43,636 nucleotides of DNA, from NCBI GenBank assembly GCA_017550105.1, contig JAFYLQ010000021.1, positions 1 through 43,636 on the forward strand, read 5' to 3'. A program made the translations under genes and the position numbers. This document shows positions 1 through 8,390 of this stretch, one piece after another. Under the pieces are notes generated by a model, which was not told where the DNA came from, searched no databases, and saw nothing but the letters and a program-made list of their open reading frames with translations. The stretch's first letter is position 1, and each line of letters opens with the position of its first letter. The DNA is from Clostridia bacterium (GTDB lineage: Bacteria; Bacillota; Clostridia; Oscillospirales; Acutalibacteraceae).

Positions 1-169
1 ACTCCCTGCATCCGCCACCGGCGGCGGTCGTGTTCCTTGCCCCCTCCCTTTTTCGTCATAGCCGAAAAAAGGATGATAGGCTTCGCGTTGCTTTTACATT
101 GTTCTATAATCCGGCGCAAAGCGCCCCAAAATTATTCATCATTCATTATTCATCATTCATTATTCATTA
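1..169. repeat. Intergenic repeat cluster (family A copy, family C words)
   Basis: No gene is visible. Positions 12-95 are a degraded, reverse-oriented copy of the double-hairpin family A, recognisable by a CCGCC/GGCGG hairpin at 12-24, the CCCCCTCCC box and the GATAGGCTTCGCG box. Positions 131-169 are tandem ATTATTCATCATTC-like words (family C). The cluster continues beyond the window edge. Confidence 0.7.
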
Positions 170-170
170 A

Positions 171-203
171 AAAAAGCACCGTTCATTGAACGGTGCTTTT
201 TTC
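171..203 (-). terminator. Rho-independent terminator of the autolysin operon
   Basis: The stem GCACCGTTC (176-184) pairs with GAACGGTGC (188-196) across a three-base loop. A-rich and T-rich flanks on both sides allow it to work in either direction. It lies directly after the stop codon of the minus-strand autolysin gene. Confidence 0.85.
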
Positions 204-2667
204 ATTTATTCGCGTATGCAGTTTTTAACTGACCTCTTGTACCTGAGCCCACGAGTCCGTCAACTGTAAGACCCTTGTCACTCTGGAATGCCTTTACTGC
301 CGTAAGGGTTGTGGGTCCAAAGTCACCGTCAACGTCCGAGGCTTTAAGGTAGCCCAATTTATAAAGATACCATTGAACCCATTTAACGGTGTTACCCGTG
401 TCACCCTGTCTGACGGTTGCCGTAGGCTCCGAATATGGGCAGGTCTCCTTTTGTTCTATGGGCTTTACGGTTACGTAGTCCGAATGGACGTAACCGGTGT
501 AGCTTTTGCTATCAAGGGTAAAGGTAACCTTATACCACTCACCGCTTGTGCCGATTATGTAAAGCTTAAAGCCATCCTTAACCTGAGCCACAACGGAACC
601 GCTTGTGCTTGGTTCACTTCGCACGTTCAACCAATCACTTACGTTTACCGTGCCGATTTGTGTGGGAGCGGTACCGCTTGTTTTAATTTCGAGGGTTCCT
701 GAATAGGATGACTTTGCAGTCATACTTGCGGTTTTATAGTAGGCTTTTATTTTGTATTTGTAGCTTGTGCCTGTAAGAAGATTTTTATCCGTAAACTGTG
801 TTGAGGTGGTGGCTGCAACGTATTCGTAGCTACCGCTTGCCACGTCATAGCGGTACACGTAGTAGCCCGTAACACCCTTAAGAGCACTCCATTTTATTGT
901 AGCACCCGTATCACTTACGGACACCTTAACGGGCGTGGATGGTGCGGCAGGTGCACTTGTTGCAACAAAATCCTTACTGTTTGCCGAGTAAACCCATTTG
1001 CCGTCGGCACCCTTTTTATATGCTCGTACACGGTAGCTTTCGGTTGTGCCGAAGGTAAGTGATGAATCCGTGTAGGTAGTGGTGGTTAAATTCTTGATTT
1101 TTGTGAATTTCTTTTCTGCCTTGTCGTATTTGAAAATCTGATACCCCTCTGCCCCTTCAACGGAGGTCCAGCTGAGGGTTACGGAGCTTTGCGTTGTGAT
1201 ATCGCAGGAAATCACCGGTGAATAGCCCGTGAAACGCTCGGACTCAAACAAATCGCCATAGGGCATATTTTTGAAAACAGGTATCTGGAAAACCTTTTTG
1301 GTGCCTAAAATACCACAATTCACGTATGCCTCGTAGGTGTGCTCGGACTCAAATGCCGCCGCCCTTACGTTTGCCATATATTCGTTAAAATGCAGGTTAC
1401 CCGAAGCAGGATTCACGTTGAACTTCTGCAGATAGCCCGTGGGCTGATAGGTTGAGAAGGACTCATAAATGTATTTTGCACCGTAATAAATGGACTGATA
1501 CGGTGTGGACCAGGGTCTGCCGTAGGAGGTTGACACGGACACGTTTTTAGCGGCAACGTAGCCCGTATATTTTGTGCCGCCAACAGTTGCCGACACCTGA
1601 TAAAAGCCCCCCGATTTACCGACGTAATAAAGGGAAACTCCCGAGGGCACCGTTACAACTTTAGATGAGGAAGCGTCCGCACTCTTGTACATAGGTGCCG
1701 ATGCGGTGGTTTTCATATAACCGTTTGCCCAACGTATGCCGTCACCCGCACCCGTGTTGGCGGCAATGTTATAGTAATTATAAATGCCGTTGTAGGGTGC
1801 TTCCTTACCGCTTGAGCCTGCGGCAGACGATGACTTGGTTGAGCCCACCTCCTGAACGATTTTGGAGGCAAGGTAATATGCACTTACACCGCTATCCTTG
1901 GCTGCCTTTAAAATAGCCTCGGAATATTTAAGTTTTTTACCGTCGAGGGTGAAGGTTTTGGTGTTACCGAGGCCGTCGTAATAGGTAATGTAGCTGTTGT
2001 ACATCCACGTATCCTTTAAGATTGACTCGATTACCTCGGTGTTCTGACCAATATCATAAATATTATACTCAAACTGAAAGATATACTTTTCATTTAACCA
2101 GTTACGGGGGTCCATATAACGCTCAACGGCAGTCTGTGAGGCACTAACCCACGTACCGCTTTCTTGAATAACACCGTTACAGGAGCTACAGTCACATTTA
2201 TAAACGGCACTGACTGATTTTTCAATAAGCTGTTTGTTGTGGGGGTTACGCTCACCCTTTACCGCCTGAGCCCAATCAAGATTTGTAATAAAGGGCTCAA
2301 ACTCCCACTGTGGGTACTTGCGATAAAGTGCCAGAAGGTCCTCAACGTAGGACTTAGGAAAGCCCTTATCAAGAAGGATTTTTGTATATTCCTCGTCCGT
2401 ATAATTACCTATAGCCTCGTAAAGTGCATCCCTGACGTCAGAAACTGTAATAGCACCGTCACCGTTAATATCCGCAAGGGTCTTCTGACTTGCAGTAGGT
2501 GCAATCTGACCTGCGGCTATTTTTAAAATAATACGAGCATCAACGGTTGTTACCCTGCCGTCACCGTCAAGGTCACCTTTAACAGCCGCTGATGAATAAA
2601 CCACCAACGTTGAACAAAAAGATATGCATAAAACTAAGGAGATAATTATATGTAGGTATCTTTTCAT
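202..2667 (-). CDS. Secreted modular peptidoglycan glucosaminidase with dockerin, SH3b, FnIII and PG-binding domains
   Basis: This 821-residue exported protein probably cleaves N-acetylglucosaminyl bonds in peptidoglycan. A signal peptide (about 1-28) is followed by two dockerin-like calcium repeats (31-88, DxDGDG and DxNGDG loops). A LytB/GH73-type glucosaminidase follows from about 195 to 445; the likely catalytic Glu is E273 in KIVQEVG, followed by an IYNYYNIAA motif. An SH3b domain (about 322-378) sits inside the catalytic domain, before the YGRPW segment that normally continues it. Two fibronectin III domains (about 484-665), a second SH3b (about 672-735) and a C-terminal peptidoglycan-binding domain (about 750-818, VKWVQWYLYKLGY) complete it. 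The ATG at 2667 has an AGGAG site upstream. It lies 15 bases after the membrane-protein gene in the same operon. Domain calls are confident; the substrate is inferred from family. Confidence 0.88.
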   Translation of the reverse strand: MKRYLHIIISLVLCISFCSTLVVYSSAAVKGDLDGDGRVTTVDARIILKIAAGQIAPTASQKTLADINGDGAITVSDVRDALYEAIGNYTDEEYTKILLDKGFPKSYVEDLLALYRKYPQWEFEPFITNLDWAQAVKGERNPHNKQLIEKSVSAVYKCDCSSCNGVIQESGTWVSASQTAVERYMDPRNWLNEKYIFQFEYNIYDIGQNTEVIESILKDTWMYNSYITYYDGLGNTKTFTLDGKKLKYSEAILKAAKDSGVSAYYLASKIVQEVGSTKSSSAAGSSGKEAPYNGIYNYYNIAANTGAGDGIRWANGYMKTTASAPMYKSADASSSKVVTVPSGVSLYYVGKSGGFYQVSATVGGTKYTGYVAAKNVSVSTSYGRPWSTPYQSIYYGAKYIYESFSTYQPTGYLQKFNVNPASGNLHFNEYMANVRAAAFESEHTYEAYVNCGILGTKKVFQIPVFKNMPYGDLFESERFTGYSPVISCDITTQSSVTLSWTSVEGAEGYQIFKYDKAEKKFTKIKNLTTTTYTDSSLTFGTTESYRVRAYKKGADGKWVYSANSKDFVATSAPAAPSTPVKVSVSDTGATIKWSALKGVTGYYVYRYDVASGSYEYVAATTSTQFTDKNLLTGTSYKYKIKAYYKTASMTAKSSYSGTLEIKTSGTAPTQIGTVNVSDWLNVRSEPSTSGSVVAQVKDGFKLYIIGTSGEWYKVTFTLDSKSYTGYVHSDYVTVKPIEQKETCPYSEPTATVRQGDTGNTVKWVQWYLYKLGYLKASDVDGDFGPTTLTAVKAFQSDKGLTVDGLVGSGTRGQLKTAYANK

Positions 2668-2682
2668 AGTCTGCTCCTAATA

Positions 2683-3489
2683 TCAGAATTCAGGATTTTC
2701 GTCGTTTTTTTCTAAAAAGAAATCGTCCTCAAGTGTGTCAAGACCAAAACAATCGGTAGTGTAAATTTTGCGGGAGGTCACCATTCTGCGGGTGATTTCC
2801 GTTTTTTCCGCCTGCTCGGGTATAGCCATTTGGTCATAGTGCTTAAGAACCACCGCAAACATTATAATATCCGCTAAAAAGTGCACAAGGCAAAGAATAT
2901 TATGCACCACGGGATTACTGAACACCTGATTAAAAGTGTTACCGAAATAGGTGAAGTCATATTTTGTTACGGAATAGTCAAGAACCTTGTAAGCGTTATA
3001 AAGCACACCGCTTAAAAGGGCAAGTGACTGTGGTATAACAAGTTTTTTGGTGCCACTGTCCCTCAAAAGATACCAAAGGGCAACCGCCGTAAGCAGAAAG
3101 CCGTATGAGGCTACGGTATTAAAAGCACCGAGACCGAGCCGTGCAAACGCACCGCCTACGCTATTGTGACTAATACCGAGAGCAAGACCCTCCACAGAGG
3201 TTTTAATAAATCTTATTAAAAAGGCAAACAGAAGCAATGCCTTTAACACAACCGTTACCTTTTTATATTTTCGTTGACGGGCGTGCTTGTAGGCAATACC
3301 CTCACCGTTAAATGCAAGAAAGCCAAGAACCAACACCACGTAAAAGCAAATATTGGTAAGCTTTGAGGTAATGGACGAAAAAGCGTCACTACTCATACCG
3401 ATAAAGGAAAGTGAATTGACCGCAAAAAGGAAGGCACTGCATATCATCAAAAGCTTTGAGGAATTGGATAAATATTCCGCGCGGGTCAT
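2683..3489 (-). CDS. Multi-pass membrane protein of unknown function
   Basis: The product is 268 residues with about six hydrophobic segments (near 12-32, 42-62, 82-105, 122-145, 152-170 and 190-212). A charged cytoplasmic-looking tail from about 215 is rich in Glu, Lys and Asp. I do not recognise a family or catalytic motif. The ATG at 3489 follows a GGAGGTGA ribosome site, and a strong promoter lies at 3536-3564. It is the first gene of an operon with the secreted glucosaminidase 15 bases downstream. A role in cell envelope or wall turnover is suggested only by that neighbour. Confidence 0.75.
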   Translation of the reverse strand: MTRAEYLSNSSKLLMICSAFLFAVNSLSFIGMSSDAFSSITSKLTNICFYVVLVLGFLAFNGEGIAYKHARQRKYKKVTVVLKALLLFAFLIRFIKTSVEGLALGISHNSVGGAFARLGLGAFNTVASYGFLLTAVALWYLLRDSGTKKLVIPQSLALLSGVLYNAYKVLDYSVTKYDFTYFGNTFNQVFSNPVVHNILCLVHFLADIIMFAVVLKHYDQMAIPEQAEKTEITRRMVTSRKIYTTDCFGLDTLEDDFFLEKNDENPEF

Positions 3490-3535
3490 TTCTTCACCTC
3501 CGTTTAAACGTCATAGTACGCTATGTTACAATATA

Positions 3536-3564
3536 ACTATACCACAAATCAACCGTTTTTTCAA
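3536..3564 (-). promoter_or_regulatory. Sigma-A promoter of the membrane protein/autolysin operon
   Basis: On the minus strand, TTGAAA (3564-3559) is separated by exactly 17 bases from TATAGT (3541-3536). The start codon is about 40 bases beyond the predicted transcription start. Confidence 0.75.
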
Positions 3565-3599
3565 CAAAAAGCCTTTACATTTTACAGTATGGTCACAAA

Positions 3600-3634
3600 A
3601 AAAACACCCTGAGTTTTTCAACTCAAGGTGTTTA
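3600..3634 (-). terminator. Rho-independent terminator of the GPH symporter gene
   Basis: Arms AACTCAAGGTGT (3621-3632) and ACACCCTGAGTT (3604-3615) form a stem with one mismatch, followed on the minus strand by a run of at least eight T. It begins about 8 bases after the symporter stop codon. Confidence 0.85.
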
Positions 3635-3640
3635 TATGAA

Positions 3641-5215
3641 TTATAATTCTTTCTTCTGCTGAGCAACGCTAAGCTGTGCTTTAGCAAGTTGTTCAATAGC
3701 TTCCTTGTCACCTGACATAGCAAGCTTTGAAGCCTCCTCACGTCTTGCAACAAGTTCAACGTACATACGCTCACGCTTTTCACCACTAAGGTCGTAGAAG
3801 AGAATGGGGATGATACCTAAAAGACCTGTAACAGTGGGGATAATGGTTGCCATTGCGAAAAGACCGAACTTGGTGTCGTCAGTCTGTGCAGCACCCCTTG
3901 TGTAAGAAGAAATATCGTAACCGATAAGCTTCTTAAGCTGCAAGGAAAGTGCGGAGTTTGCAATACTTGCCATTTTCTTGGTAAGGTCTCGGGCAACTGA
4001 GGTCATAGCCTCGGTTCGGTAGCCGTTCTTCCATTCGCAGTAGTCCATTGATTCGTTGTACATTTCACTGGGAATAACTCGACGTACGCCCCAGAAGATC
4101 ATATACGTTGCTTCCTTTAGCGCCATAATCACAATCATCGGTATCAGTTTTTTGTAAATACCGTTATGCTTACCGCCTATCATACCTATAAGGAATACGG
4201 GAATATCAAGGAGCGGCTGGCTCTTTGTACCTAAAAGGTAGAGAGTCTTGGTTGAGAAATGTCTTCTGAACCACGGTACCCATGAGAATGAGAAGGGGTT
4301 AATAACCGCACCGGGAATACCTGCAACCAAGGTCATTGAAGCAAAGTTAAGAACGTCTATGTAATAGTCGTTGATGCTACCGCCGACACTGAAGTTTGAA
4401 AGGGTTTCAGAAAGGGTCAGCAACAAGATGGGCTTGTTGTTAATAACGGACTTAATACCCTGCCATACACTGGGTGTTTCAACTGACTGCATAACTCGTT
4501 CACGAGTCATAACGCAGAAAATAAGCGAAGCAACACCACTAACGATAGCGGTAAAGTTACCCATAAACATAAAGGTTGAGGTATATGAAAGGTTGATAAC
4601 CTTGTTACCAATTAAGTCAAGCAAAATTGTAAGAATCTGCTGAGGTAATTTTTCACCCAAAAGTCCCGAGAAGAACTCAGCCATAGTAATAAGCCTGGTT
4701 CGGTCAACAGGGTGTGGCGTTATGGTAGCCAACATACCCGTTTTGGAGATTGCTCGGAAGGTACCTGCACCCTCTCGCACAACGGCAAGAATGAAGTAGG
4801 TCAGGAACTTTGAGGTATCTCGGGCACCCTTACCCTTAAAGAGCATGGGCAATAACCAATAGAAGCAAGTACCAAGAGTACCGGGAATACCAAGTGCTAC
4901 AAGGTAGGGCTTAAATTTACCCCAACGTGTACGTGTTTTTTCAACGATTGCCGCTGTAAAGATATCGTTAACAACGTCCCATATGCCGTTGAAAACATTT
5001 ACGAATGTCTGTAAGTCCAAGTCAATCTGGAGAATATTGGTGATGAAACGGTCGTTAAAGCTGTCGATGTTGAAGCTCTGACACATATCGTACACAACGT
5101 ACCATACGGTTTCCTTCATACCAACGTAACGACGGTTCTCGTAGATATATTCTCTTGACGCAGCCTCAGTGGACTGAACGGCTGTTTCCTGGACATCTAT
5201 ATTTTCTGTTGCCAA
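3641..5215 (-). CDS. GPH-family (MFS_2) sugar:cation symporter
   Basis: This is a 12-helix-type permease resembling glycoside-pentoside-hexuronide symporters (MelB/XylP class). A hallmark is the cytoplasmic loop GIWDVVNDIFTAAIVEKTRT followed by RWGKFKPYL, matching the family's NDPxxGxxxDxxxxRxGRYRP pattern. The sugar cannot be read from sequence. An in-frame ATG exists at 5281, but I place the start at the TTG at 5215 (524 residues). A GGGGG ribosome site lies 8-12 bases upstream of it, and a near-perfect promoter at 5247-5275 sits inside the longer reading frame, so a message from it could not include 5281. The shorter protein begins with a soluble, Glu-rich N terminus, as expected for the family. 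It is monocistronic with its own terminator. Confidence 0.85.
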   Translation of the reverse strand: MATENIDVQETAVQSTEAASREYIYENRRYVGMKETVWYVVYDMCQSFNIDSFNDRFITNILQIDLDLQTFVNVFNGIWDVVNDIFTAAIVEKTRTRWGKFKPYLVALGIPGTLGTCFYWLLPMLFKGKGARDTSKFLTYFILAVVREGAGTFRAISKTGMLATITPHPVDRTRLITMAEFFSGLLGEKLPQQILTILLDLIGNKVINLSYTSTFMFMGNFTAIVSGVASLIFCVMTRERVMQSVETPSVWQGIKSVINNKPILLLTLSETLSNFSVGGSINDYYIDVLNFASMTLVAGIPGAVINPFSFSWVPWFRRHFSTKTLYLLGTKSQPLLDIPVFLIGMIGGKHNGIYKKLIPMIVIMALKEATYMIFWGVRRVIPSEMYNESMDYCEWKNGYRTEAMTSVARDLTKKMASIANSALSLQLKKLIGYDISSYTRGAAQTDDTKFGLFAMATIIPTVTGLLGIIPILFYDLSGEKRERMYVELVARREEASKLAMSGDKEAIEQLAKAQLSVAQQKKEL

Positions 5216-5246
5216 AAAATACACCCCCAAGGTCATTAATATAAGG

Positions 5247-5275
5247 AGTATAACATACAAAACCCGATTTTTCAA
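5247..5275 (-). promoter_or_regulatory. Sigma-A promoter of the GPH symporter
   Basis: On the minus strand, TTGAAA (5275-5270), a 17-base spacer and TATACT (5252-5247) predict a start near 5240. That gives a leader of about 25 bases before the TTG start at 5215. Confidence 0.8.
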
Positions 5276-5354
5276 GACCAAAAAACCTTTTTGCTCAAAG
5301 AGAAATCAACCTTGTAACTTTCAACAAAACAACCGGCATTCTGTTGTGTATTTT

Positions 5355-5442
5355 TACCATTGGAAAATTAGGAATGAGGAATTAGGAATTAGGAATTGAG
5401 GGGCACTTAGTGTCGATTGTAAATGCAAAATGCAGAATGCAT
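5355..5442. repeat. Short-word repeats between symporter and ABC operon
   Basis: Tandem AATTAGGAATGAGG-like words, a GGGGCACTTAGTGTCGAT linker and ATGCAAAATGCAG words belong to the dispersed family C. No gene is seen. Confidence 0.7.
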
Positions 5443-5472
5443 AAAAAAAACTGCACCGAGTATTCGGTGCAG
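5443..5472 (-). terminator. Rho-independent terminator of the amino-acid ABC operon
   Basis: CTGCACCGA (5451-5459) pairs with TCGGTGCAG (5464-5472) across a four-base loop. Eight T follow on the minus strand. Confidence 0.9.
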
Positions 5473-5482
5473 TAACAATACT

Positions 5483-6271
5483 TTACATTAAAACCTTACT
5501 CAGGAATGTTTTAAGTCTTTCGGTCTGGGGGTTATTGAAAATCGCGTCGGGAGTGCCCTCCTCAGCAATAACGCCCTCGTCCATAAATATAACTCTGTCC
5601 GCAACCTCTTTTGCGAAGCCCATTTCGTGGGTAACAACAATCATTGTCATACCCTGCTTTGCAAGGTCCTTCATAACCTCAAGAACCTCACCAACCATTT
5701 CGGGGTCAAGTGCCGAGGTGGGCTCGTCAAAGAGCATAACCTGCGGGTTCATAGCCAATGCACGTACTATTGCAACACGCTGCTTCTGACCACCTGAAAG
5801 TGATGAGGGGTACGCATTTGCTTTATCCTCAAGACCGATTCTTCTGAGAAGCTCAAGGGCTGTTTCGTAAACCTCCTGCTTAAGGATTTTCTTTGTTGCT
5901 CTGTTATATTTTCTTTCCTTTTTCAATCGTTTCTTGCCAACGTAAATGGGTGCCATCATAATGTTTTCGATAACGGTTTTGTTGGCAAAAAGATTGAAGT
6001 GCTGGAACACCATACCCATTTTCTGACGATGAATATTAATATCCACCTTGGGGTCCGCAATATCAACGCCGTTGAAAATTACCGAGCCGCCCGTAGGGTC
6101 CTCCATACAGTTAAGGCATCTGAGAAAGGTACTTTTACCCGAGCCCGAGGGACCGAGAACAACAACCTTTTCACCACGGGTGATTACGGTATCAATACCT
6201 TTAAGCACGTGATTATCGCCAAAGGATTTCTGAAGACCCTTGACTTCAAGAATTACATTATTTTCTGTCAC
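5483..6271 (-). CDS. Polar amino-acid ABC transporter ATP-binding protein (GlnQ/HisP type)
   Basis: The 262-residue cytoplasmic ATPase energises amino-acid import. Walker A is GPSGSGKST (40-48), the signature is LSGGQKQR (158-165) and Walker B is VMLFDEP (178-184). A D-loop SALD and an H-loop TH follow. Between the Q-loop region and the helical domain there is a lysine/arginine-rich insertion (about 112-133) not usual for GlnQ; it may just be a lineage feature. The start overlaps the permease stop by 14 bases, so the two are translationally coupled. It is the last gene of the binding protein-permease-ATPase operon. Confidence 0.93.
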   Translation of the reverse strand: MTENNVILEVKGLQKSFGDNHVLKGIDTVITRGEKVVVLGPSGSGKSTFLRCLNCMEDPTGGSVIFNGVDIADPKVDINIHRQKMGMVFQHFNLFANKTVIENIMMAPIYVGKKRLKKERKYNRATKKILKQEVYETALELLRRIGLEDKANAYPSSLSGGQKQRVAIVRALAMNPQVMLFDEPTSALDPEMVGEVLEVMKDLAKQGMTMIVVTHEMGFAKEVADRVIFMDEGVIAEEGTPDAIFNNPQTERLKTFLSKVLM

Positions 6272-6965
6272 CTTTTCTCAGACTCCTTTCCATAATTTTA
6301 ATACCCAATGAAATAAGGCAGATTACAACGATATAAACAACTGCCATTGCAAGATAGGGAATCATATATTCGTATGTACCCGCACCTATACGCTGGAATG
6401 CAAGGTAAAGGTCCATTGCGCCAACGAAGGAAACAACCGAGGTTTCCTTAACAAGGGCAATAAACTCGTTGCCGAGTGTGGGTAGAATGTTCTTGATTGC
6501 CTGAGGTATAACCACCTTCATCATAGCAGCAGAGAAGCTGAAGCCCACGGAACGAGCGCCCTCAAGCTGACCGGGGTCAACCGAAAGAATACCCGCACGC
6601 ATAATCTCGGAAATGTAAGCACCACTGTTAAGACCAAAGACGATTACGGCTACCCACACCGAGGGAACACGAAGCCCAAACAGAGGAAGAAGAACGTAGT
6701 AGAACACAAGAAGCTGAACAACCATAGGTGTTCCGCGAAAAAGACCTACATAGAACTTACACACACTATCAAGAGCTCTTACAATTCGTTTGTATTTAGG
6801 CAAAACCCTTACTGTAGCAATAAGAGTACCTATAACAATACCGATAACAAGGCCAAGAACCGCAATTATCATAGTATTCTGCAAGCCCGTGATTACATCC
6901 CTGTAGCCACCCTTGTTTACCAGTATATCCCAGAAGGTTTCAAACCTCACTATAAAATTACCCAT
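6258..6965 (-). CDS. Polar amino-acid ABC transporter permease (GlnP/HisM type)
   Basis: The 235-residue inner-membrane permease has about five helices. Its EAA-type coupling loop reads [29 protein letters not shown], of which the EGARSxG...VVIPQAIK pattern is diagnostic for the amino-acid family. The ATG at 6965 follows an AAGGTG site. A 73-base gap with a hairpin separates it from the binding-protein gene, and its end overlaps the ATPase gene. It very likely forms a homodimer, since only one permease gene is present. Confidence 0.93.
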   Translation of the reverse strand: MGNFIVRFETFWDILVNKGGYRDVITGLQNTMIIAVLGLVIGIVIGTLIATVRVLPKYKRIVRALDSVCKFYVGLFRGTPMVVQLLVFYYVLLPLFGLRVPSVWVAVIVFGLNSGAYISEIMRAGILSVDPGQLEGARSVGFSFSAAMMKVVIPQAIKNILPTLGNEFIALVKETSVVSFVGAMDLYLAFQRIGAGTYEYMIPYLAMAVVYIVVICLISLGIKIMERSLRKGDRK

Positions 6966-6985
6966 AATTTCACCTTTTCACAAAA

Positions 6986-7015
6986 CAATGCCTTACTGTT
7001 ATCAGCAAGGCACTG
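6986..7015 (-). promoter_or_regulatory. Intercistronic hairpin between binding protein and permease
   Basis: TGCCTTxCTG (6989-6998) pairs imperfectly with CAGxAAGGCA (7003-7012), followed on the minus strand by TTGTTTTG. The stem is strong but the T run is interrupted. This fits partial termination or 3-prime protection of the binding-protein message, giving more binding protein than permease. The role is inferred from position. Confidence 0.55.
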
Positions 7016-7038
7016 TAATTGCTATTCTGTTATAATCC

Positions 7039-7884
7039 TTATGCTTTAGCGTTGAAGTTTTCAACGATACGAGCAGCAGGAGCAGCGTCAATAACAACTG
7101 CACTGATGTTGCCGTTGATAAGGTCCTGAACTGCAAGAGCTCCACTTACGTAGCCCTTACCTGTTACTGCGAAGCCGTCAAAGCCCCAGCCTGCATCACC
7201 AAGAACGTAGTACTGACCTGTTGTACCGTTCTGGTAACCGATTGATGTGCTTGCATCGTAGCCCTTAAGAATTTCTTCGATAGCGGCTGCATCCTTACAC
7301 TCATCGAATGTTGTATCGTCAGCCATAACGATAATCTTCTGAGAAGCCTCGTAGTAGGAATCAGTGAATGTAACAGATTTTGTTCTTTCTTCGTTGATTG
7401 TAAGACCTGCCATAGCGATATCACACTTATGTTCGCCTACAGAAAGACAAACAGAATCAAACTGCATATCATTGATAACAAGTTCAAGACCGAGCTCTTC
7501 AGCAAGAAGTGCTGCGATTTCCATATCAATACCGTAGAAAGCGTCACCCTCCTTGTACTCGAAGGGAGCGAACTCTGCATTTGTAGCAACAACAAGCTGG
7601 TCCTTAGAGGGGTCAAGCTTTGCAGAGTAAACCGCTGTGGGTTCACCGTCGCCGAAGTATTTGTTACAGATTTCGTCGAATGTGCCGTCTTCCATAATTT
7701 TTGCAATGAAAGCGTTTGTGTCTGCAAGAAGCTCGGGCTGAGCCTTGTCAACGCCGAATGCATACTGCTCGGATGTAAGCTCAATATCAATAAGCTTAAC
7801 TTCTGTTGATTTACCGCAGGCAGCAAAGCTTGCCACCATTGCAAGAACTATAACGAGAGCGATAACTTTTGAAAGTTTTTTCAT
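7039..7884 (-). CDS. Amino-acid-binding lipoprotein, apparently circularly permuted SBP_bac_3
   Basis: This 281-residue lipoprotein (signal peptide, lipobox FAAC with C23) should deliver a polar amino acid to the adjacent permease. Its order is unusual. Residues about 30-78 (LTSEQYAFGVDK, then LLADTNAFIAKIMEDGTFD and ICNKYF) match the segment that normally ends this family. Residues about 95-281 start at the usual N-terminal strand (LVVATNAEFAPFEY, GIDMEIAALLAEELG, CDIAMAGLTINEER). They stop at AVVIDAAPAARIVENF, where the usual C-terminal segment would follow. So the last 50 residues seem to have moved to the front. The start ATG at 7884 has a GTGAGG site. It is first in the operon, behind a strong promoter. 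The binding function is still expected, because the ligand-contact motifs are present. Confidence 0.88.
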   Translation of the reverse strand: MKKLSKVIALVIVLAMVASFAACGKSTEVKLIDIELTSEQYAFGVDKAQPELLADTNAFIAKIMEDGTFDEICNKYFGDGEPTAVYSAKLDPSKDQLVVATNAEFAPFEYKEGDAFYGIDMEIAALLAEELGLELVINDMQFDSVCLSVGEHKCDIAMAGLTINEERTKSVTFTDSYYEASQKIIVMADDTTFDECKDAAAIEEILKGYDASTSIGYQNGTTGQYYVLGDAGWGFDGFAVTGKGYVSGALAVQDLINGNISAVVIDAAPAARIVENFNAKA

Positions 7885-7931
7885 TTCTAAAACCTCACTT
7901 TTATTTTGGAAAATCAGTTTCCTGTGTGTGC

Positions 7932-7960
7932 ATTATACAACCTGACACGTAAAAATGCAA
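7932..7960 (-). promoter_or_regulatory. Sigma-A promoter of the amino-acid ABC operon
   Basis: On the minus strand, TTGCAT (7960-7955), a 17-base spacer and a consensus TATAAT (7937-7932) sit about 48 bases upstream of the binding-protein start codon. Confidence 0.8.
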
Positions 7961-7984
7961 CACTTTTCAATAAAAAACTTATTA

Positions 7985-8390
7985 ATATACATAAAAAGCC
8001 GTATATGTGTGAATAAATTTACACCGCTTAAGGAGATTTTAAATTAGATATGTACAAATCGGAGTGAATGATATATAATGGGTTGTGGTATTTCTTTAGT
8101 GAAGAAAAGAGGTAAGAGAACTACCCACCACCGCTACTGCGGTCCCCCTCCCTATTCCGGCAAAGCCGAAACAGGGATGATAGGCTTCGCGTTACTTTTA
8201 CCTTATTTTATAATCGGCGTTAGCCCCGAAACTTGCCACTTGCCATTTGCAACTTGCAACTTGCAACTTTACAATCGGCACTTGTGCCCCTTTAATTACG
8301 CATTACGAATTACGAATTAAAAATCGGCTTGCCCCGATAATTTTGCATTTTGCATTCTGTATTCTGCATTTCAATGGAGGTTTGTATAAT
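7985..8390. repeat. Gene-free region with repeat families A and C ahead of the LRR gene
   Basis: Positions 7985-8090 are AT-rich and contain TATAAT at about 8072-8077 without a convincing -35. Positions 8098-8195 are a reverse copy of family A with hairpin ACCGC/GCGGT (8130-8143). Positions 8230-8372 are family C words: CTTGCCA/TTGCAAC repeats, ATTACGAATTACG, and TTTTGCATTCTGCATT. The LRR-gene ribosome site GGAGG is at 8376-8380. A message starting near 8080 would carry about 300 bases of repeats as its leader. Confidence 0.7.

Noticed and set aside
5216-5281. Upstream ATG extending the GPH symporter by 22 residues
   Set aside because: A near-perfect promoter (5247-5275) lies inside this extension, and a TTG with a proper ribosome site lies downstream.
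7961-8097. Riboswitch or T-box ahead of the LRR gene or ABC operon
   Set aside because: No conserved T-box, SAM, TPP or similar core was visible; the region is AT-rich without stable paired elements.
8078-8320. Open frame of 80 codons starting MGCGISLVKKRGK
   Set aside because: It translates a family A repeat plus family C words; similar peptides appear wherever the repeat occurs (37040-37246, 43330-43575) and no ribosome site is present.
8247-8390. N-terminal extension of the LRR protein
   Set aside because: It translates repeat words; the ATG at 8391 has GGAGG and a standard signal peptide.
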